Shown: positions 7,891 to 18,103 of the stretch, in pieces | How positions within the stretch are numbered: position 1 is the first letter of the stretch | Layout: each line of letters opens with the position of its first letter | NCBI GenBank assembly: GCA_023443625.1 | Contig: JAEZTQ010000112.1 | Span: forward strand, 62,001-126,000 | Direction: 5' to 3' | DNA: 64,000 nt | DNA from: Bacillota bacterium | GTDB taxonomy: Bacteria > Bacillota_A > Clostridia > Lachnospirales > Lachnospiraceae | The notes under the pieces: generated by a model | Told to the model about the DNA's origin: nothing | What the model saw: the letters and a program-made list of their open reading frames with translations, nothing else | Databases searched by the model: none | Position numbers and translations under genes: made by a program

Positions 7891-9555
7891 TTAAGCATGA
7901 AAACAACTACCACCAATAAATTCCTTTAAGATAGAATTTTGAGGTACTATTTCACTAGGTGTTCCAATAAAATAATCAAAGAATTTTAATAATCTTTTTG
8001 CTTCTACGTATTCAGCACAATTTCTGTCTATACCAAATAGAACTGGTTCCGCATAAAGTTTTAATACGGCAAGTTCATATATGAGTGCAGAATTAAACAT
8101 AACATCTGCATCCTCCTGGAAGGGAAATATATTCTCATCTTCTCCTCTACGTACTGAAGGCCACATAGCAATTGTCTGCTGTGCTGAGGTTCCTCTTGTT
8201 CGAGCATCACGAACCATTCTTCGTATCAAACGACCATCTGTGGTGGGTATTCTATTATGCTCATCGATGTTAAGCTGGGTAAGAGCACTGATATAAATCT
8301 TAAATTTACTTTCTCTTGGTAAGGAATATGACAAAGCATCATTCAAGCCATGAATTCCCTCAATTACTAGAATATCATCAGGACCTAATTTTATAAAGTT
8401 ACCCTTATATTCTCTCTTTCCTGATCGGAAATTATAATTAGGAATATCTACTGCTTTACCATTAAGAAGATCTGTCATATCTTTATTAAACTGTTCTACA
8501 TCTATAGCTTCAAGACATTCAAAGTTATAATTACCAAATTCATCCTTGGGCGTCTTCTCACGATCCACAAAATAATTGTCTACGGCTATAGGGTAAGGCT
8601 GGAATCCATGAGCCTTCAATTGAATACTTAACCGATGAGAAAATGTTGTCTTACCTGAAGAAGAAGGCCCTGCAATCATTATGAACTTACTTGTACCTGT
8701 CTTTTTAATGGCATCAGCCATATCACTAATTTTCTTTTCCTGAAGTGCCTCTTGAACTAATATCAGTTCATTAATTTTTCCCTTAGCAATTATATCATTT
8801 AAAGCACCCACATTAGGTATTTCAAGCATCTTGGCCCATTGATTGGATTCTTTTAAGGTTTCAAAAAGTTTTATCTGGGGAGTGAAGGTTTCTACTTCTG
8901 TAGGTTTTTTCTTCTTAGGAAGAATTAATAGAAATCCAGTGTCGTAGACCATTAAATCAAAATATTTTACTATTCCTGAGCTGGGAGGCATATACCCATA
9001 GTAATAATCCTCAAAACCATCCAGGCTATAAATATTTGCCTTGGAGACTCGACGATAACGGAATAGTCTTTCTTTATCATACATTCTATAATGACGGAAG
9101 AGCTCAATGGCATCGTCTGTACCAATACTTCTCTTCGTAAATGGTATATCTTTTCCCACGATATCCTGCATTCTTTTCTTTACCGCTGCAATTTTCTCTG
9201 CTGTTAAAGGTATCTTTCCTTCGTAATCACAAAACAAACCATTTCCAACAGTATATTCCACTGAGACCTTATTCACATTCTCTGCACCAAATTCAGCATA
9301 AAATGCTTTCAACATAACTAAGATGATACCTCTCACGTAAGTTTTCATCCCTGCATCTTCTGCTGTTGTGACAAATCGGATACTACAATTATCTGTAACC
9401 CTTTTAAATAATTCTCTTAATTTATTATTTACATAGGCTAAAATAATCTGTTCCTTATAATCTTTCTGAAAATCCCTACTGATATCTAACAATGTTGCAT
9501 TGCTGGGATATTCATATTCTTGATCATTAACTTTTACCTTTACCATATCACCCAT
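7891..9555 (-). CDS. Nucleoside (uridine-type) kinase with ThrRS-like N-terminal domains
   Basis: The N-terminal ~65 residues are a TGS domain. Residues about 70-210 resemble the second additional domain of threonyl-tRNA synthetase. The C-terminal half is a phosphoribulokinase/uridine-kinase domain with P-loop GPSSSGKTTF (about 295-304) and 'DNYFVDR'. This architecture is known in Firmicutes and usually annotated uridine kinase, so it should phosphorylate a nucleoside; the role of the synthetase-like part is unknown. The start at 9555 lies after an in-frame ATG at 9567. Both lie at the end of the repeated start-adjacent element described separately. It is the last gene of the dgt-dnaG-rpoD-trmK block. 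Confidence 0.88.
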   Translation of the reverse strand: MGDMVKVKVNDQEYEYPSNATLLDISRDFQKDYKEQIILAYVNNKLRELFKRVTDNCSIRFVTTAEDAGMKTYVRGIILVMLKAFYAEFGAENVNKVSVEYTVGNGLFCDYEGKIPLTAEKIAAVKKRMQDIVGKDIPFTKRSIGTDDAIELFRHYRMYDKERLFRYRRVSKANIYSLDGFEDYYYGYMPPSSGIVKYFDLMVYDTGFLLILPKKKKPTEVETFTPQIKLFETLKESNQWAKMLEIPNVGALNDIIAKGKINELILVQEALQEKKISDMADAIKKTGTSKFIMIAGPSSSGKTTFSHRLSIQLKAHGFQPYPIAVDNYFVDREKTPKDEFGNYNFECLEAIDVEQFNKDMTDLLNGKAVDIPNYNFRSGKREYKGNFIKLGPDDILVIEGIHGLNDALSYSLPRESKFKIYISALTQLNIDEHNRIPTTDGRLIRRMVRDARTRGTSAQQTIAMWPSVRRGEDENIFPFQEDADVMFNSALIYELAVLKLYAEPVLFGIDRNCAEYVEAKRLLKFFDYFIGTPSEIVPQNSILKEFIGGSCFHA

Positions 9556-9613
9556 AATAATTACCATACCCTTTCATAACCTGCAAATTTGGGGCTGCAG
9601 GTATAATATTTGC
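9553..9613 (-). repeat. Start-adjacent repeat, copy A (nucleoside kinase)
   Basis: On the minus strand the element begins GCAAATATT, continues CCTGCAGCCCCAAATTTGCA with GG (a CCTGC/GCAGG hairpin), then GAAAGGGTATGG, and ends exactly in TTATTATG, where ATG is the gene start. Copies B, C and D lie before hisC, the clpX-like gene and the cytidylate-kinase-like gene. Confidence 0.8.
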
Positions 9614-9647
9614 ATGTGTACCGTAACAATTCCTGCTTTCGTTTATC

Positions 9648-10367
9648 TCATCCTATTTCATAATAGTCTAGCGCACCCTTGATTAATTCCCTTCTATCTT
9701 GAATTTCCTTCTGTCTTTGAATGGAATTATCAGTATTACCAGCAGCAATAGAAGCCATAATTGCTGTACAAATCTCGAAATCCCATAATAGAAACTCCTG
9801 TAATATCTGGTTCTTCTCTTCTAATAATAACCTCCCATAATGAAAATGTTCCCTGGTTGTCAGTTCAAACCTTCTTATATCCTCTACAGCCTCATAGGGT
9901 ACCGCTTTTATTAAAGTATAATATTTACCATCTTCATATATCATATTCTCATTAATTATATAAAAGTTATGTTCTGATAGAAATTGTCGAACCTTATATA
10001 TTTCCGATTGGGGTTGCAATATTAGCTCCTTGACTGATTTCATAACCTCAAGGTCCTGGGATAAGATAAAAACCGTAAGTGCGCCTCCCATGCCGGCTAT
10101 TATAATCGTATCTACTTCCTCAGAGAATAGCTTCTCTAATCCATTGGATTTTCTTGTCTCTATTATGTCTTCGCATCTATATTTGAGTATGTTTTCCCTT
10201 GCTCTATCTATAGGCCCCTGGTTAATATCCATTGCTATGATACTCGGTGATATCTTGTTCTTTGCCAAATAGATAGAGGTATAGGCATGGTCACAGCCAA
10301 CATCAGCAACACGGTTACCCTGGGTTACCAAATCAGCTGCGCCCTGTAATCGTTTCGAAAGCTGCAT
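9648..10367 (-). CDS. trmK: tRNA (adenine(22)-N1)-methyltransferase
   Basis: A class I SAM-dependent methyltransferase modifying A22 of tRNA. Seen: motif I 'VADVGCDHAYTSIYLA', the acidic 'AMDINQGP', the TrmK-typical 'IIIAGMGG' and 'LILQPQSE', and 'YEDGKYYTLIKA'. About 240 residues is the family norm. I use the ATG at 10367 because GGAG lies six bases upstream; the ATG at 10379 directly abuts that site. In Firmicutes trmK regularly follows rpoD, as here. Confidence 0.93.
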   Translation of the reverse strand: MQLSKRLQGAADLVTQGNRVADVGCDHAYTSIYLAKNKISPSIIAMDINQGPIDRARENILKYRCEDIIETRKSNGLEKLFSEEVDTIIIAGMGGALTVFILSQDLEVMKSVKELILQPQSEIYKVRQFLSEHNFYIINENMIYEDGKYYTLIKAVPYEAVEDIRRFELTTREHFHYGRLLLEEKNQILQEFLLWDFEICTAIMASIAAGNTDNSIQRQKEIQDRRELIKGALDYYEIG

Positions 10368-10532
10368 CTCATTCTCCAAACTTATATTTTCATTATTTTA
10401 CCATAATTAATAACCTTATTACAATACAAGTACACCAAAAAATATACTATAATTATATAATTCTCCAATACCATGCACTAAATTCTATTTATCGTCTTCA
10501 TTTTAGGACGCATTTTCCTAGAACATGAAATA

Positions 10533-10571
10533 ATAAAAGAACAGCGCAAGATAAAAAATGCGTTGCCCTTT
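10533..10571 (-). terminator. Probable rpoD terminator
   Basis: GGGCAACGCA and TGCGCTGTTC can pair with one mismatch and G-T pairs around a T-rich loop, followed on the minus strand by TTTTATTA. The 10368-10630 gap contains nothing else clear. Confidence 0.5.
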
Positions 10572-10630
10572 TATTATAATCTATAACGATTACTATATAT
10601 AATTATTCACAGCAATAAAATCTTTTCATT

Positions 10631-11734
10631 TTATTCCAAGTAATCCTTTAGCTTACGGCTTCGGCTTGGATGACGTAATTTACGCAGAGCCTTTGCTTCG
10701 ATTTGGCGGATACGTTCTCTGGTAACATTAAATTCTTTACCTACCTCTTCCAAAGTACGAGCACGTCCATCATCAAGTCCAAAACGCAGACGAAGTACCT
10801 TCTGCTCCCTCTCTGTTAAAGTTCCAAGTACATCAACCAGTTGTTCTTTCAACAAGGTAAAGGCCGCTGCTTCTGCAGGAACCGGCACATTATCATCCTG
10901 AATAAAATCTCCGAGATGGCTATCTTCTTCCTCACCAATGGGAGTTTCTAGGGACACCGGCTCTTGAGAAATTTTTTGAATTTCTCTAACTCTCTCTACA
11001 GGCAAATTCATCACTTCTGATATTTCCTCAGGAGAAGGTTCTCTTCCTAATTCTTGTAAAAGCTGACGCTGTACTCTTGTCAATTTATTGATGGTTTCAA
11101 CCATATGAACAGGAATACGTATAGTTCTCGCCTGGTCTGCAATTGCTCTCGTGATAGCTTGTCTTATCCACCAGGTTGCATAGGTACTGAACTTGTATCC
11201 TTTTCGATAATCAAACTTCTCCACAGCTTTAATCAAACCAAGATTTCCTTCCTGGATCAAATCTAAAAATAACATACCTCGGCCAACATAACGTTTGGCT
11301 ATACTAACTACCAGTCGAAGATTGGCTTCTGCAAGACGTTTTTTGGCATAATCATCGCCCTCCTCCATCCTTCTTGCCAGCTCAATCTCCTCGTCTGCAC
11401 TCAAGAGTTGAACTTTACCTATCTCCTTTAAATACATACGAACGGGATCTTCAATATTAATACCCTCAGGAACAGTCAAATCTATGGTTTCTATCTCTTC
11501 TTCTTCTTCATCGAGTATGATATCCTCTTCTTCTTCCTCTTCCTCTGATATTCTAAGAACATCAACATTATGCTTATCGAGATAATCATAGATTTTCTCA
11601 ATACGCTGAGCATCCAATTCCATATCAGCAAAGAAATCATTTACTTCCTGAAACTCAAGAACATTTTTTTTCTTCTCAGCAAAGGCCAGCAATTCCTTCA
11701 GTCTCTCCGTAAATTTAATTATATTTTCGTCCAT
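10631..11734 (-). CDS. rpoD: Primary sigma factor RpoD (sigma-A)
   Basis: The housekeeping sigma subunit that directs RNA polymerase to TTGACA/TATAAT promoters, which abound in this window. The 367-residue protein has a region 1.1-like N-terminus and an acidic stretch (about 61-82, mostly Glu). Region 1.2 '[11 protein letters not shown]', region 2 '[20 protein letters not shown]' and '[20 protein letters not shown]', region 3 'IRIPVHMVE' and region 4 '[13 protein letters not shown]' through '[19 protein letters not shown]' follow in order. AAGGA precedes the ATG. It lies directly after dnaG, the classic macromolecular-synthesis arrangement. Confidence 0.98.
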   Translation of the reverse strand: MDENIIKFTERLKELLAFAEKKKNVLEFQEVNDFFADMELDAQRIEKIYDYLDKHNVDVLRISEEEEEEEDIILDEEEEEIETIDLTVPEGINIEDPVRMYLKEIGKVQLLSADEEIELARRMEEGDDYAKKRLAEANLRLVVSIAKRYVGRGMLFLDLIQEGNLGLIKAVEKFDYRKGYKFSTYATWWIRQAITRAIADQARTIRIPVHMVETINKLTRVQRQLLQELGREPSPEEISEVMNLPVERVREIQKISQEPVSLETPIGEEEDSHLGDFIQDDNVPVPAEAAAFTLLKEQLVDVLGTLTEREQKVLRLRFGLDDGRARTLEEVGKEFNVTRERIRQIEAKALRKLRHPSRSRKLKDYLE

Positions 11735-11828
11735 AGATAATCCTTCCTTCTTAAACTCTTTTTATATTTTAACCATCATTTAATGAAATATGCAATTTCT
11801 GTTAACAGTGTATATTCCTTGCCATAGA

Positions 11829-13622
11829 TTATGTTGTAAATGGCAAGCTTCGTCTTTTTAATTCTTTCTTTTGTGTAATAATTTTCATTAATAATTCCGT
11901 ATCATTGACTTCAATAGCTTTCTGACTCTGTCTGTCTAAGCTATTCTCTTTTAACTTTATTATAGTATCATTAAGAGCCTTCTGCCGTCCAGCTTCATCA
12001 ATCTCACCTCTGATTTCAGCAGAAAAAAGTCCTGCTGCTGTTGATTGATCTTCCTTATTCTCAAAGCAATTAATTATCTTGGCTGGATTAACACTCTTTT
12101 CCTTCTCATACTCTTCAAAAACCAAGGTAGCTACTTCATGATAAATACCATCATTAAAATCCTCCGGCCCTAACAATCCTTTTACTTTATCAAAGAGAGA
12201 ATTATCCTCAATGAGCCAGGTAAGCATAAGCCTTTGGGATTTTGAAATGCCGTCCTCAGGAGCTTTTTTGCTTTTTCCTGTATCTAAAACTCCACTATTT
12301 CTTTGCTCATTTAGACCCACAACAAGTTGAGAGCCAAATCTATTAACCAATCTACGAAGCTGTTCCACGTCAATTAGATAGGTCTGGGCCACAGCATCAA
12401 TGTAGACATTACGTTCCAGTTCATCATGAAAACCGACTAACTTTTTTGCGGTCTCCTGAAAGAATTTGGTCTTTTGCTCAGGATCAGATAGATTATATTC
12501 TGACTGTAAGATATCAATTTCAAAGAAGAAGCTATTTTTGGCTTCAGTTATTCTTGTCTGAAATTCCTCTGCTCCAAGTGCTTTGATAAAGTCATCCGGG
12601 TCCTTATAAGGCTTCATATTGATGACTTTAACCGTTAATCCTGCTTCTTTAAGAATTGGAATTGCGCGAAGGGCGGCTTGAATTCCGGCCCCATCACTAT
12701 CAAAGGTAAGAAACACTTCACTGGTATATCTTTTTATTAAATTTGCGTGAAAATATGAAAAAGCTGTACCAAGGGCAGCTATGGCATTGTTAAAACCAGC
12801 TTGATGAAGCGCAATTACATCTATATATCCCTCACATATAATTATCTGAGGCTTTCTTGATGTTTTTGCATAATTAAGGCCATATAAATTCCTGCTTTTT
12901 TCAAAGACTTTTGTCTCTGGTGTATTTAAGTACTTTGGCACCTCAGGACCTGTATTACCCATAACACGTCCACCAAAACCGATTACTCTGTGATTTGTAT
13001 CCATAATCGGAAACATAACTCTGTCCCTAAATTTATCTCGCCCTCCCATTCTCTCATCAATAGCCACTAATCCTGACTGAGATAGAAGTTCATCCCCATA
13101 TCCTTGTTTTTTTAAATATCGATACAAATCATCCCTGTTTCTGTTGGAATATCCTAGACCAAAATGTTTTATCGTCTCATCCGACAGACCTCGGTTGACA
13201 AGATATTGATAAGCTGCTTGTCCTTCCTTTGTCTGAAATTGATAATAAAAATACTTCGCAGACTGCTTGTTAATTTCTAATAGTCTACTTTTTATATCCG
13301 CCTGCCTCTTAGCCTCCTGGGAATATTCCTGTTCCGGAAGCTGTATTCCTGCTTGTTCTGCCAAGAACTTTAAGGCTTCAACAAAGGAATAATTCTCATA
13401 TTCCATAATGAAGGTTATAACATTCCCCCCCACACCACATCCAAAGCAATGATACATCTGCTTAGATGCACTAACAGAAAAGGAGGGTGTTTTCTCATTA
13501 TGGAATGGGCATAATCCCATATGATTGCTACCAGTTTTACGTAATCTTATGTAGGAGCCAATAACACTCACAATATCATTTTTGCTTCTAACGTCTTCTA
13601 CTAACTCGGCCGGATATAACAT
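11829..13622 (-). CDS. dnaG: DNA primase
   Basis: Makes RNA primers for DNA replication together with the replicative helicase. The 597-residue protein begins with the CHC2 zinc finger (Cys38, His41, Cys59, Cys62), continues with the primase core, and has the Toprim motif 'IICEGYIDVIALHQAG' and 'LTFDSDGAG' with metal-binding acids. The C-terminal ~180 residues form the variable helicase-interaction region. GGGAGGA precedes the ATG. dgt lies 44 bases upstream and rpoD 94 bases downstream on the same strand. Confidence 0.98.
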   Translation of the reverse strand: MLYPAELVEDVRSKNDIVSVIGSYIRLRKTGSNHMGLCPFHNEKTPSFSVSASKQMYHCFGCGVGGNVITFIMEYENYSFVEALKFLAEQAGIQLPEQEYSQEAKRQADIKSRLLEINKQSAKYFYYQFQTKEGQAAYQYLVNRGLSDETIKHFGLGYSNRNRDDLYRYLKKQGYGDELLSQSGLVAIDERMGGRDKFRDRVMFPIMDTNHRVIGFGGRVMGNTGPEVPKYLNTPETKVFEKSRNLYGLNYAKTSRKPQIIICEGYIDVIALHQAGFNNAIAALGTAFSYFHANLIKRYTSEVFLTFDSDGAGIQAALRAIPILKEAGLTVKVINMKPYKDPDDFIKALGAEEFQTRITEAKNSFFFEIDILQSEYNLSDPEQKTKFFQETAKKLVGFHDELERNVYIDAVAQTYLIDVEQLRRLVNRFGSQLVVGLNEQRNSGVLDTGKSKKAPEDGISKSQRLMLTWLIEDNSLFDKVKGLLGPEDFNDGIYHEVATLVFEEYEKEKSVNPAKIINCFENKEDQSTAAGLFSAEIRGEIDEAGRQKALNDTIIKLKENSLDRQSQKAIEVNDTELLMKIITQKKELKRRSLPFTT

Positions 13623-13666
13623 CGTGCATTCCTCCCACTTTTAGTTATTCCTTATCGTTGATTGCC

Positions 13667-14689
13667 TTAATAAACACTCCATGCTGATGGTATGATTAAT
13701 TCCTTAAATTTGGCAACCGCATAACGGTCCGTCATACCAGCAATATAATCACAAATAACCAGGTAGGAGGGTTCCTTCATCTGCTCCATTCGTTGTAGGT
13801 ATTCCATAGGTAGTAACTCAGGATGTAGCTTGTAATGACGAAATAAATGTTCCAGCAACCTCTCTGCCTGTTCCTCCTGGCTTTTTGCTTTTTTATTTGT
13901 ATAAACACTTTCAAACATGTAAGCACGTAAATGACCCATGGCCTCTGCCATATTAGGTGACATAATAATATCTGGTTTGTTCTCACTATTCGATACAATA
14001 TCATGAATTAAATTATTCAGGCGCTCCCCAAGACTATGGCCAAGAACATCTGTAAATTCTCTGGGTATCTCCTCTTCTCGAATAATTTTTCCTCGTATAG
14101 CATCATCTATATCATGATTAATATAAGCAATCTTATCACAAAGCCTAACTATCTTTCCTTCTAAAGTGGAGGGCATTCCAGCAGTCTGGTGATTTCTAAT
14201 ACCATCCCTTACTTCCTTAGATAAATTAAGACCCTTTCCATGATGCTCTAGAATCTCTACAATGCGAATACTTTGCATATGGTGTTCAAAACCATTGGGA
14301 CTAATACGATCTAGTGCCCTCTCACCTGCATGTCCAAAGGGAGTATGCCCCAGATCATGGCCTAAAGCAATAGCTTCTGTCAACTCCTCATTGAGAAGTA
14401 AGGCCTTGGCTATAGTTCTTGCTATTTGAGCCACCTCAAGGGTGTGAGTCAGTCTTGTTCTATAGTGATCTCCCTCGGGAGCCAGAAAGACCTGGGTTTT
14501 GTGCTTTAATCTTCTAAATGCCTTGCAATGTAAGATCTTATCCCTATCTCTTTGATAAATAGGGCGAATATCACAAGGCTCCTCAAACACATCCCTGCCC
14601 AGAGACTGGTCAGAAAATGATGCATAGGGGCTTAATATTTGATGTTCTCTTTGCTCTAGCTTCTGCCTGATATTCAAATTATTCTCCAT
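13667..14689 (-). CDS. dgt: Deoxyguanosinetriphosphate triphosphohydrolase-like protein
   Basis: An HD-domain metal phosphohydrolase that cleaves dNTPs to deoxynucleoside and triphosphate, tuning dNTP pools. Seen: 'HKTQVF', 'TRLTHTLEVAQIAR' (first H), 'GHDLGHTPFGHAGE' (HD) and 'HDIDDA' (final D). The 340-residue length is normal once the start is placed at 14689, where GGAGGTAAGG ends just before ATG; the frame is open to 14773 but that extension is not family-like. Being directly upstream of dnaG and rpoD links nucleotide control with replication. Confidence 0.93.
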   Translation of the reverse strand: MENNLNIRQKLEQREHQILSPYASFSDQSLGRDVFEEPCDIRPIYQRDRDKILHCKAFRRLKHKTQVFLAPEGDHYRTRLTHTLEVAQIARTIAKALLLNEELTEAIALGHDLGHTPFGHAGERALDRISPNGFEHHMQSIRIVEILEHHGKGLNLSKEVRDGIRNHQTAGMPSTLEGKIVRLCDKIAYINHDIDDAIRGKIIREEEIPREFTDVLGHSLGERLNNLIHDIVSNSENKPDIIMSPNMAEAMGHLRAYMFESVYTNKKAKSQEEQAERLLEHLFRHYKLHPELLPMEYLQRMEQMKEPSYLVICDYIAGMTDRYAVAKFKELIIPSAWSVY

Positions 14690-14915
14690 CCTTACCTCCA
14701 TGATACCGCCTAAGGGCATCTTACAAAAGGTACTCCATATGTTAGGGAAGTCAGATAAAATCTCATGAGCCATTTACATTATTAATAAGACGAATTAACA
14801 CCTATACTACAAATATTCTACAAAGACTTCCCCTTTCCTCTTTTTATTTAAAATTTTATAGGATTTTTATTTTTGTCATTATAAATTCTTTCAAGATTAC
14901 CTTAGAATGGTATTA

Positions 14916-16970
14916 TTATAGGAAAAGGCTTCCTATCTGATATACCAATGTTGCCACCAGCATTGCAATTAACAGCTGGAATAGTATTGTGAATAAAGTC
15001 CATTTTATGGAACGCATTTCCCGTTGTATTACACCAATGGTTGCGGCACAGGGAATATAGAGAAGACAAAATACCATTAAAGAATAGGCATTTAATGCCC
15101 CAAAACCATACTGCCCCAGCATTTCTACTAAACTTGCCATTCCCTGGGTCGATGTTATATTTCCTATCTGAAATAAAACACTAAAACTGGATACTACCAC
15201 TTCTTTTGCTGCGATTCCTGAAATAAGGGCAACTACCACCTGCCACATACCCAGACCAGCTGGAGCTAGTATGGGGGAAATCACCTTACCTATGATTGCT
15301 CCAAAGCTTGTAGACATATCCTCTACCATTCCCCCTGGTCCAAAGTTAAGGATGAACCATATGGCAACAGAAGCCACAAATATAGTAGTGCCTGCTTTTG
15401 TAAGATACTCCTTTACCTTTTCCCATACATAGATTAAAATATTTCGCTGATTCGGTGTTTTATATTCTGGAAGCTCAATTAATAATGCATTGCTGGCACT
15501 CCCATCCGATTTATCTTTCATAAGAAAGGCTACTGTGATTGCTACAATAATTCCAATTAAATACATGGAGTAGGCTACAAGCATTGCCCTATGGCCAAAG
15601 AACATCTGAGAAAAGAGAAGGTAAATCGGTAGTCTTGCACTGCAAGACATAAAGGGTGTGATTAATATGGTTTTTCTCCTATCCCTCATATTTTCCAAAG
15701 ATCTTGATGCCATAATTGCCGGGACAGTACACCCAAATCCAAGGAGCATTGGTATGAAGGCTCTTCCAGATAAACCCAGCTTACCCATGATACCATCCAT
15801 TACATATGCGACTCTTGACATATATCCGCTATCCTCCAGATATGCCAGGGCCAAAAACAAAATAAAGATATTAGGCAAAAAGGTTAAAATACCTCCAACT
15901 CCTGCAATAATACCATCAACTACTAAGGAAATAACGAATTCTCCTGCTTGCAGATGAGTTAATAAGCTATAAACTCCCTGAGAGAAGGCTTCCAAAATTA
16001 TTTCAAATCCTCCCTTGATAAAATCTCCTATCTGAAAGGTTAGAAAAAATACTATAGCCATAATCAAAAGAAAAATTGGTAGTCCAAGATACTGATGGGT
16101 AAGTAATCTGTCAATTTTATCTGTCGCTGCCGCTTTGATATTTTTATTTACCACTACTTCTGCTATGAGTTTCTCTATAAAATCATACTTTTGGTTAATG
16201 ATCTCTCCTTCATAGCTTTGCTTCCTAATATTCATTAAATCCAGGGTAAATCTCTTTTCTATTCCTTGGTCCATCTCCAGTAATTTAATAGAATGCCATC
16301 TGACATGCTTAAGATCAGGATATTCATGAGAAATCAACTCACTTACTGCAGCTATCTTATGTTCAATCTCCTCATTGTACCGGAAGGGATACTCCTTTAT
16401 CTCTTCCGCTTTGTTACTTTGGCTACTATAGTTTTTATGTATAGACTTCTCTTTTTTGTTTCTCTCCGATTCTATATTGCCCTCAACAGCTACGGCTTTC
16501 ATTAGAAGATCTAATCCAGTTCTTCTTCTGGCTGTTACAGGAACTACGGGGATGCCTAAGGTTTTTTGAAGCTGATTAAGATCGATTTTCATTCCTCTCT
16601 CTTCAACGATATCCATCATATTGAGGGCCATTACTACCGGCTTGCCAAGCTCAATTAACTGCAAAGTAAGATATAGGTTTCTCTCAAGACTTGAGGCATC
16701 CACTATATTGATAATAACATCAACGTTGGAGTCTAGTATATATTCCCTTGTCAGCCTCTCTTCCATGGTATAGGAGGTCAGACTGTATATCCCCGGTAAA
16801 TCCACCAGCTTAAAGCTATAGTTTTGATCCCTATAGAATCCCTCTTTCTTCTCAACAGTCACTCCTGGCCAGTTGGCAACCTTTAAATTAGCACCCGTAT
16901 AGGCATTAAATAAAGTAGTTTTACCACAGTTTGGATTACCTACAAAGCCAACTTGAATTTCCTCTTTCAT
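14916..16970 (-). CDS. feoB: Ferrous iron transporter FeoB
   Basis: A membrane Fe(II) importer with an N-terminal GTPase. The G domain shows G1 GNPNCGKTTLFN (11-22), G2/G3 'VTVEKKEGFY' and 'DLPGIYSL', and G4 'NMMD'. A helical spacer follows, then about ten transmembrane segments with the Gate motifs ('GCTVPAIMASRSL', 'CSARLPIYLLF'). 684 residues is usual. AGGAGG-like TGGAGGT precedes the ATG. It is co-transcribed with feoA, 50 bases upstream, under a Fur-type operator. Confidence 0.97.
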   Translation of the reverse strand: MKEEIQVGFVGNPNCGKTTLFNAYTGANLKVANWPGVTVEKKEGFYRDQNYSFKLVDLPGIYSLTSYTMEERLTREYILDSNVDVIINIVDASSLERNLYLTLQLIELGKPVVMALNMMDIVEERGMKIDLNQLQKTLGIPVVPVTARRRTGLDLLMKAVAVEGNIESERNKKEKSIHKNYSSQSNKAEEIKEYPFRYNEEIEHKIAAVSELISHEYPDLKHVRWHSIKLLEMDQGIEKRFTLDLMNIRKQSYEGEIINQKYDFIEKLIAEVVVNKNIKAAATDKIDRLLTHQYLGLPIFLLIMAIVFFLTFQIGDFIKGGFEIILEAFSQGVYSLLTHLQAGEFVISLVVDGIIAGVGGILTFLPNIFILFLALAYLEDSGYMSRVAYVMDGIMGKLGLSGRAFIPMLLGFGCTVPAIMASRSLENMRDRRKTILITPFMSCSARLPIYLLFSQMFFGHRAMLVAYSMYLIGIIVAITVAFLMKDKSDGSASNALLIELPEYKTPNQRNILIYVWEKVKEYLTKAGTTIFVASVAIWFILNFGPGGMVEDMSTSFGAIIGKVISPILAPAGLGMWQVVVALISGIAAKEVVVSSFSVLFQIGNITSTQGMASLVEMLGQYGFGALNAYSLMVFCLLYIPCAATIGVIQREMRSIKWTLFTILFQLLIAMLVATLVYQIGSLFL

Positions 16971-17020
16971 ATACTACCTCCATAAGGCCGATGTCGGCAC
17001 TTAACTATATTTAAAGAAGT

Positions 17021-17248
17021 TTAAAATGTGCACTCTTTCGTACTAATTGCTTCTACTATCCTATTACCCAGTGCCAACCTGCTGCCTCTAACCATTAATA
17101 TAACAGAACCGCTTTTGCTGCGGTTTAATACCTTTATATTAGTCCCCTTTGTCAAACCCAAGGCTTCCAGTCTTCTCATCACAGCCTGATCAAGATTAAG
17201 GGTATCAATAATATATGAATTACCTAATTTCGCATTATTCAATGTCAT
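17021..17248 (-). CDS. feoA: Ferrous iron transport accessory protein FeoA
   Basis: A 75-residue SH3-like protein that assists FeoB at the cytoplasmic face. The pattern 'LNLDQAVMRRLEALGLTKGTNIKVLNRS...VILMVRGSRLALG' fits the family well. First gene of the feoAB operon. Confidence 0.95.
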   Translation of the reverse strand: MTLNNAKLGNSYIIDTLNLDQAVMRRLEALGLTKGTNIKVLNRSKSGSVILMVRGSRLALGNRIVEAISTKECTF

Positions 17249-17300
17249 AGGATCAACCTCTCAACTTATATCGTTACATATATATCCATTATTTATCTAA

Positions 17301-17317
17301 TTGATAATAATTATCAA
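17301..17317. promoter_or_regulatory. Fur box of feoAB
   Basis: TTGATAATAATTATCAA is a perfect palindrome around its central base and contains the Fur 7-1-7 core TGATAAT-N-ATTATCA. It lies just downstream of the -10 box, over or near the transcription start, a position that would block transcription when iron is ample. Confidence 0.9.
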
Positions 17318-17328
17318 ATACGGCATTA

Positions 17329-17356
17329 ATTATAGCATGTTCAACTCATTTGTCAA
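17329..17356 (-). promoter_or_regulatory. feoAB promoter
   Basis: TTGACA (17351-17356), 16 bases, TATAAT (17329-17334) with an extended TGC, on the minus strand. Confidence 0.85.
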
Positions 17357-17396
17357 TCATAGATATCCTATCTCTTACTACCCTTATACAAACAAA

Positions 17397-17435
17397 GAGC
17401 CAAAGGATATCTGACCTGCAGTTCTCCTTTGGCTC
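17397..17435 (-). terminator. queH operon terminator
   Basis: GAGCCAAAGGA and TCCTTTGGCTC form a perfect 11-bp stem with a 17-base loop. On the minus strand the stem is followed by TTTGTTTGT, so it ends the regulator-queH transcript. Confidence 0.8.
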
Positions 17436-17452
17436 CTCATTAAGTTCTTTGG

Positions 17453-18103
17453 TTATTCGATCCTTATTCCCTTATGGTCTTCTTTCTCTTTTATCTCTTC
17501 CCGTGCTATTTTTGAATAAATGCATCCACAATAATCCTGCCTGTACAGATTATATTCCCTAGAAAGTTCTATAGAACGTTTATACCCGTTATTTTTCTTA
17601 AAATCAGAAGGAAGATGGGAAACACCATATTCATTTCCTATTTTCTCTCCAATTTCATTTAATTTCTGAGCATTTTTGTAGGGGCTGATGGAAAGAGTCG
17701 TAGTATAATAATCAAAGCCATGCTCTATGGCCACTTTTGCGGCTTCTCTAAGACGTAGCTCATAACAGGCAAAACAACGATTGCCACCTTCCACTTCCTT
17801 CTCCAGGCCTTTTACTATATGATAAAACTCCTCAGGTTGATATTTACCTTCCATAAATTCTACTTTTGATTTCAGTGGCATCTCTTTTATTAAGGTCTGC
17901 TGTTCCTCTACTCGCTTACTATATTCCTCAGCCGGATAAATATTAGGATTATAATAGAATATAGTAATTTCAAAATAATTAGATAAATACTCTAAAACAT
18001 AGCTGCTGCAAGGTGCGCAGCAGCTATGAAGTAATAATTTTGGACGAATATTATTTTTATTCTGAAGTTCGAGCAAATTATCTAATTCTCTTTGATAATT
18101 CAT
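17453..18103 (-). CDS. queH: Epoxyqueuosine reductase QueH
   Basis: Reduces epoxyqueuosine to queuosine in tRNA, the last step of Q synthesis, replacing cobalamin-dependent QueG in many anaerobes. The conserved cysteines are visible: 'LHSCCAPCS' (Cys28, 29, 32), 'RCFACYELRL' and 'DYCGCIYS'. These bind an Fe-S cluster and a second metal site in the family. 216 residues is typical. Its start overlaps the stop of the upstream response regulator by four bases (ATGA), indicating translational coupling. Confidence 0.93.
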   Translation of the reverse strand: MNYQRELDNLLELQNKNNIRPKLLLHSCCAPCSSYVLEYLSNYFEITIFYYNPNIYPAEEYSKRVEEQQTLIKEMPLKSKVEFMEGKYQPEEFYHIVKGLEKEVEGGNRCFACYELRLREAAKVAIEHGFDYYTTTLSISPYKNAQKLNEIGEKIGNEYGVSHLPSDFKKNNGYKRSIELSREYNLYRQDYCGCIYSKIAREEIKEKEDHKGIRIE

